From: TMP-24 sp031376305
GTDB lineage: Bacteria; Pseudomonadota; Alphaproteobacteria; Rhodobacterales; Rhodobacteraceae
Direction: 5' to 3'
Length of the DNA stretch: 7,913 bases
Assembly: GCA_031376305.1 (NCBI GenBank)
Contig: JANMDM010000372.1
Coordinates: 1-7,913 of the forward strand
The translations under genes and the position numbers were made by a program. Positions within the stretch are counted from its first letter, which is position 1; the number at the start of each line of letters is the position of its first letter. Shown here piece by piece: positions 7,834 through 7,913 of the stretch. Under the pieces are notes generated by a model. That model was not told the DNA's origin and did not search any database. It saw only the letters and a program-made list of their open reading frames with translations.

Positions 7834-7913
7834 TGTTACAGCCAGCCTAGCAGGCAATGCCCACCGCGCAATAGCTATGACCGGTTTGCTGGCAAAAGTT
7901 GGCCAGTGGCATG
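7834..7913. other. Non-coding flank upstream of the ABC operon
   Basis: I see no coding frame supported in these last 80 bases. They probably hold the promoter of the ABC operon or the end of an upstream gene spacer. TTGCCA and TATTGC on the minus strand with a 16-base spacer are a weak promoter candidate, not good enough to call. Confidence 0.35.

Overview
The window looks like a stretch of an alphaproteobacterial chromosome, most likely from the Roseobacter/Rhodobacterales lineage. Evidence: GC-rich sequence, a bacterial homologue of the mitochondrial complex I NDUFS4 subunit (typical of alphaproteobacteria), the style of UvrB, and a spermidine/putrescine-type ABC operon of the kind these marine bacteria carry in many copies. 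The taxonomic call is inference from gene content; no database search was possible.

Layout, left to right. Positions 1-2007 (minus strand) hold most of uvrB, cut by the window edge just inside its C-terminal UVR motif. Its 228-base upstream region contains a good ribosome binding site, an 11-bp imperfect hairpin and a possible 31-codon leader reading frame that overlaps the uvrB start. Positions 2236-3213 (minus) hold a lone SAM-dependent methyltransferase with an N-terminal zinc-ribbon-like part and an in-frame 15-base tandem duplication at its start. A divergent gene at 3453-3764 (plus) encodes the NDUFS4-like complex I accessory protein, with a recognisable promoter.

Positions 3874-4731 (plus) are a decaying patch. 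A gene for a secreted protein of unknown function is broken by a frameshift near 4199. It runs directly into the remnant of a GNAT acetyltransferase that has lost its N-terminus and its acetyl-CoA-binding loop. The end of this remnant overlaps the likely promoter of tRNA-Arg(UCU) at 4763-4839. A strong hairpin terminator at 4897-4922 separates the tRNA gene from the convergent ABC operon.

Positions 4928-7786 (minus) are a tightly packed three-gene operon, ATPase, then permease 1, then permease 2 (spacers of 3 and 9 bases). Together they would form the membrane and motor parts of a PotABC-type importer. No solute-binding protein gene lies in the window; if it is adjacent it must be upstream, beyond 7913. 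A perfect 11-bp tandem repeat lies just upstream of the ATPase gene.

I do not see a previously undescribed multi-gene system. Most of the window is housekeeping DNA repair, respiration, translation and transport. The points worth a second look are the two broken genes beside the tRNA, the uvrB leader, the methyltransferase start and the repeat in front of the ABC operon.
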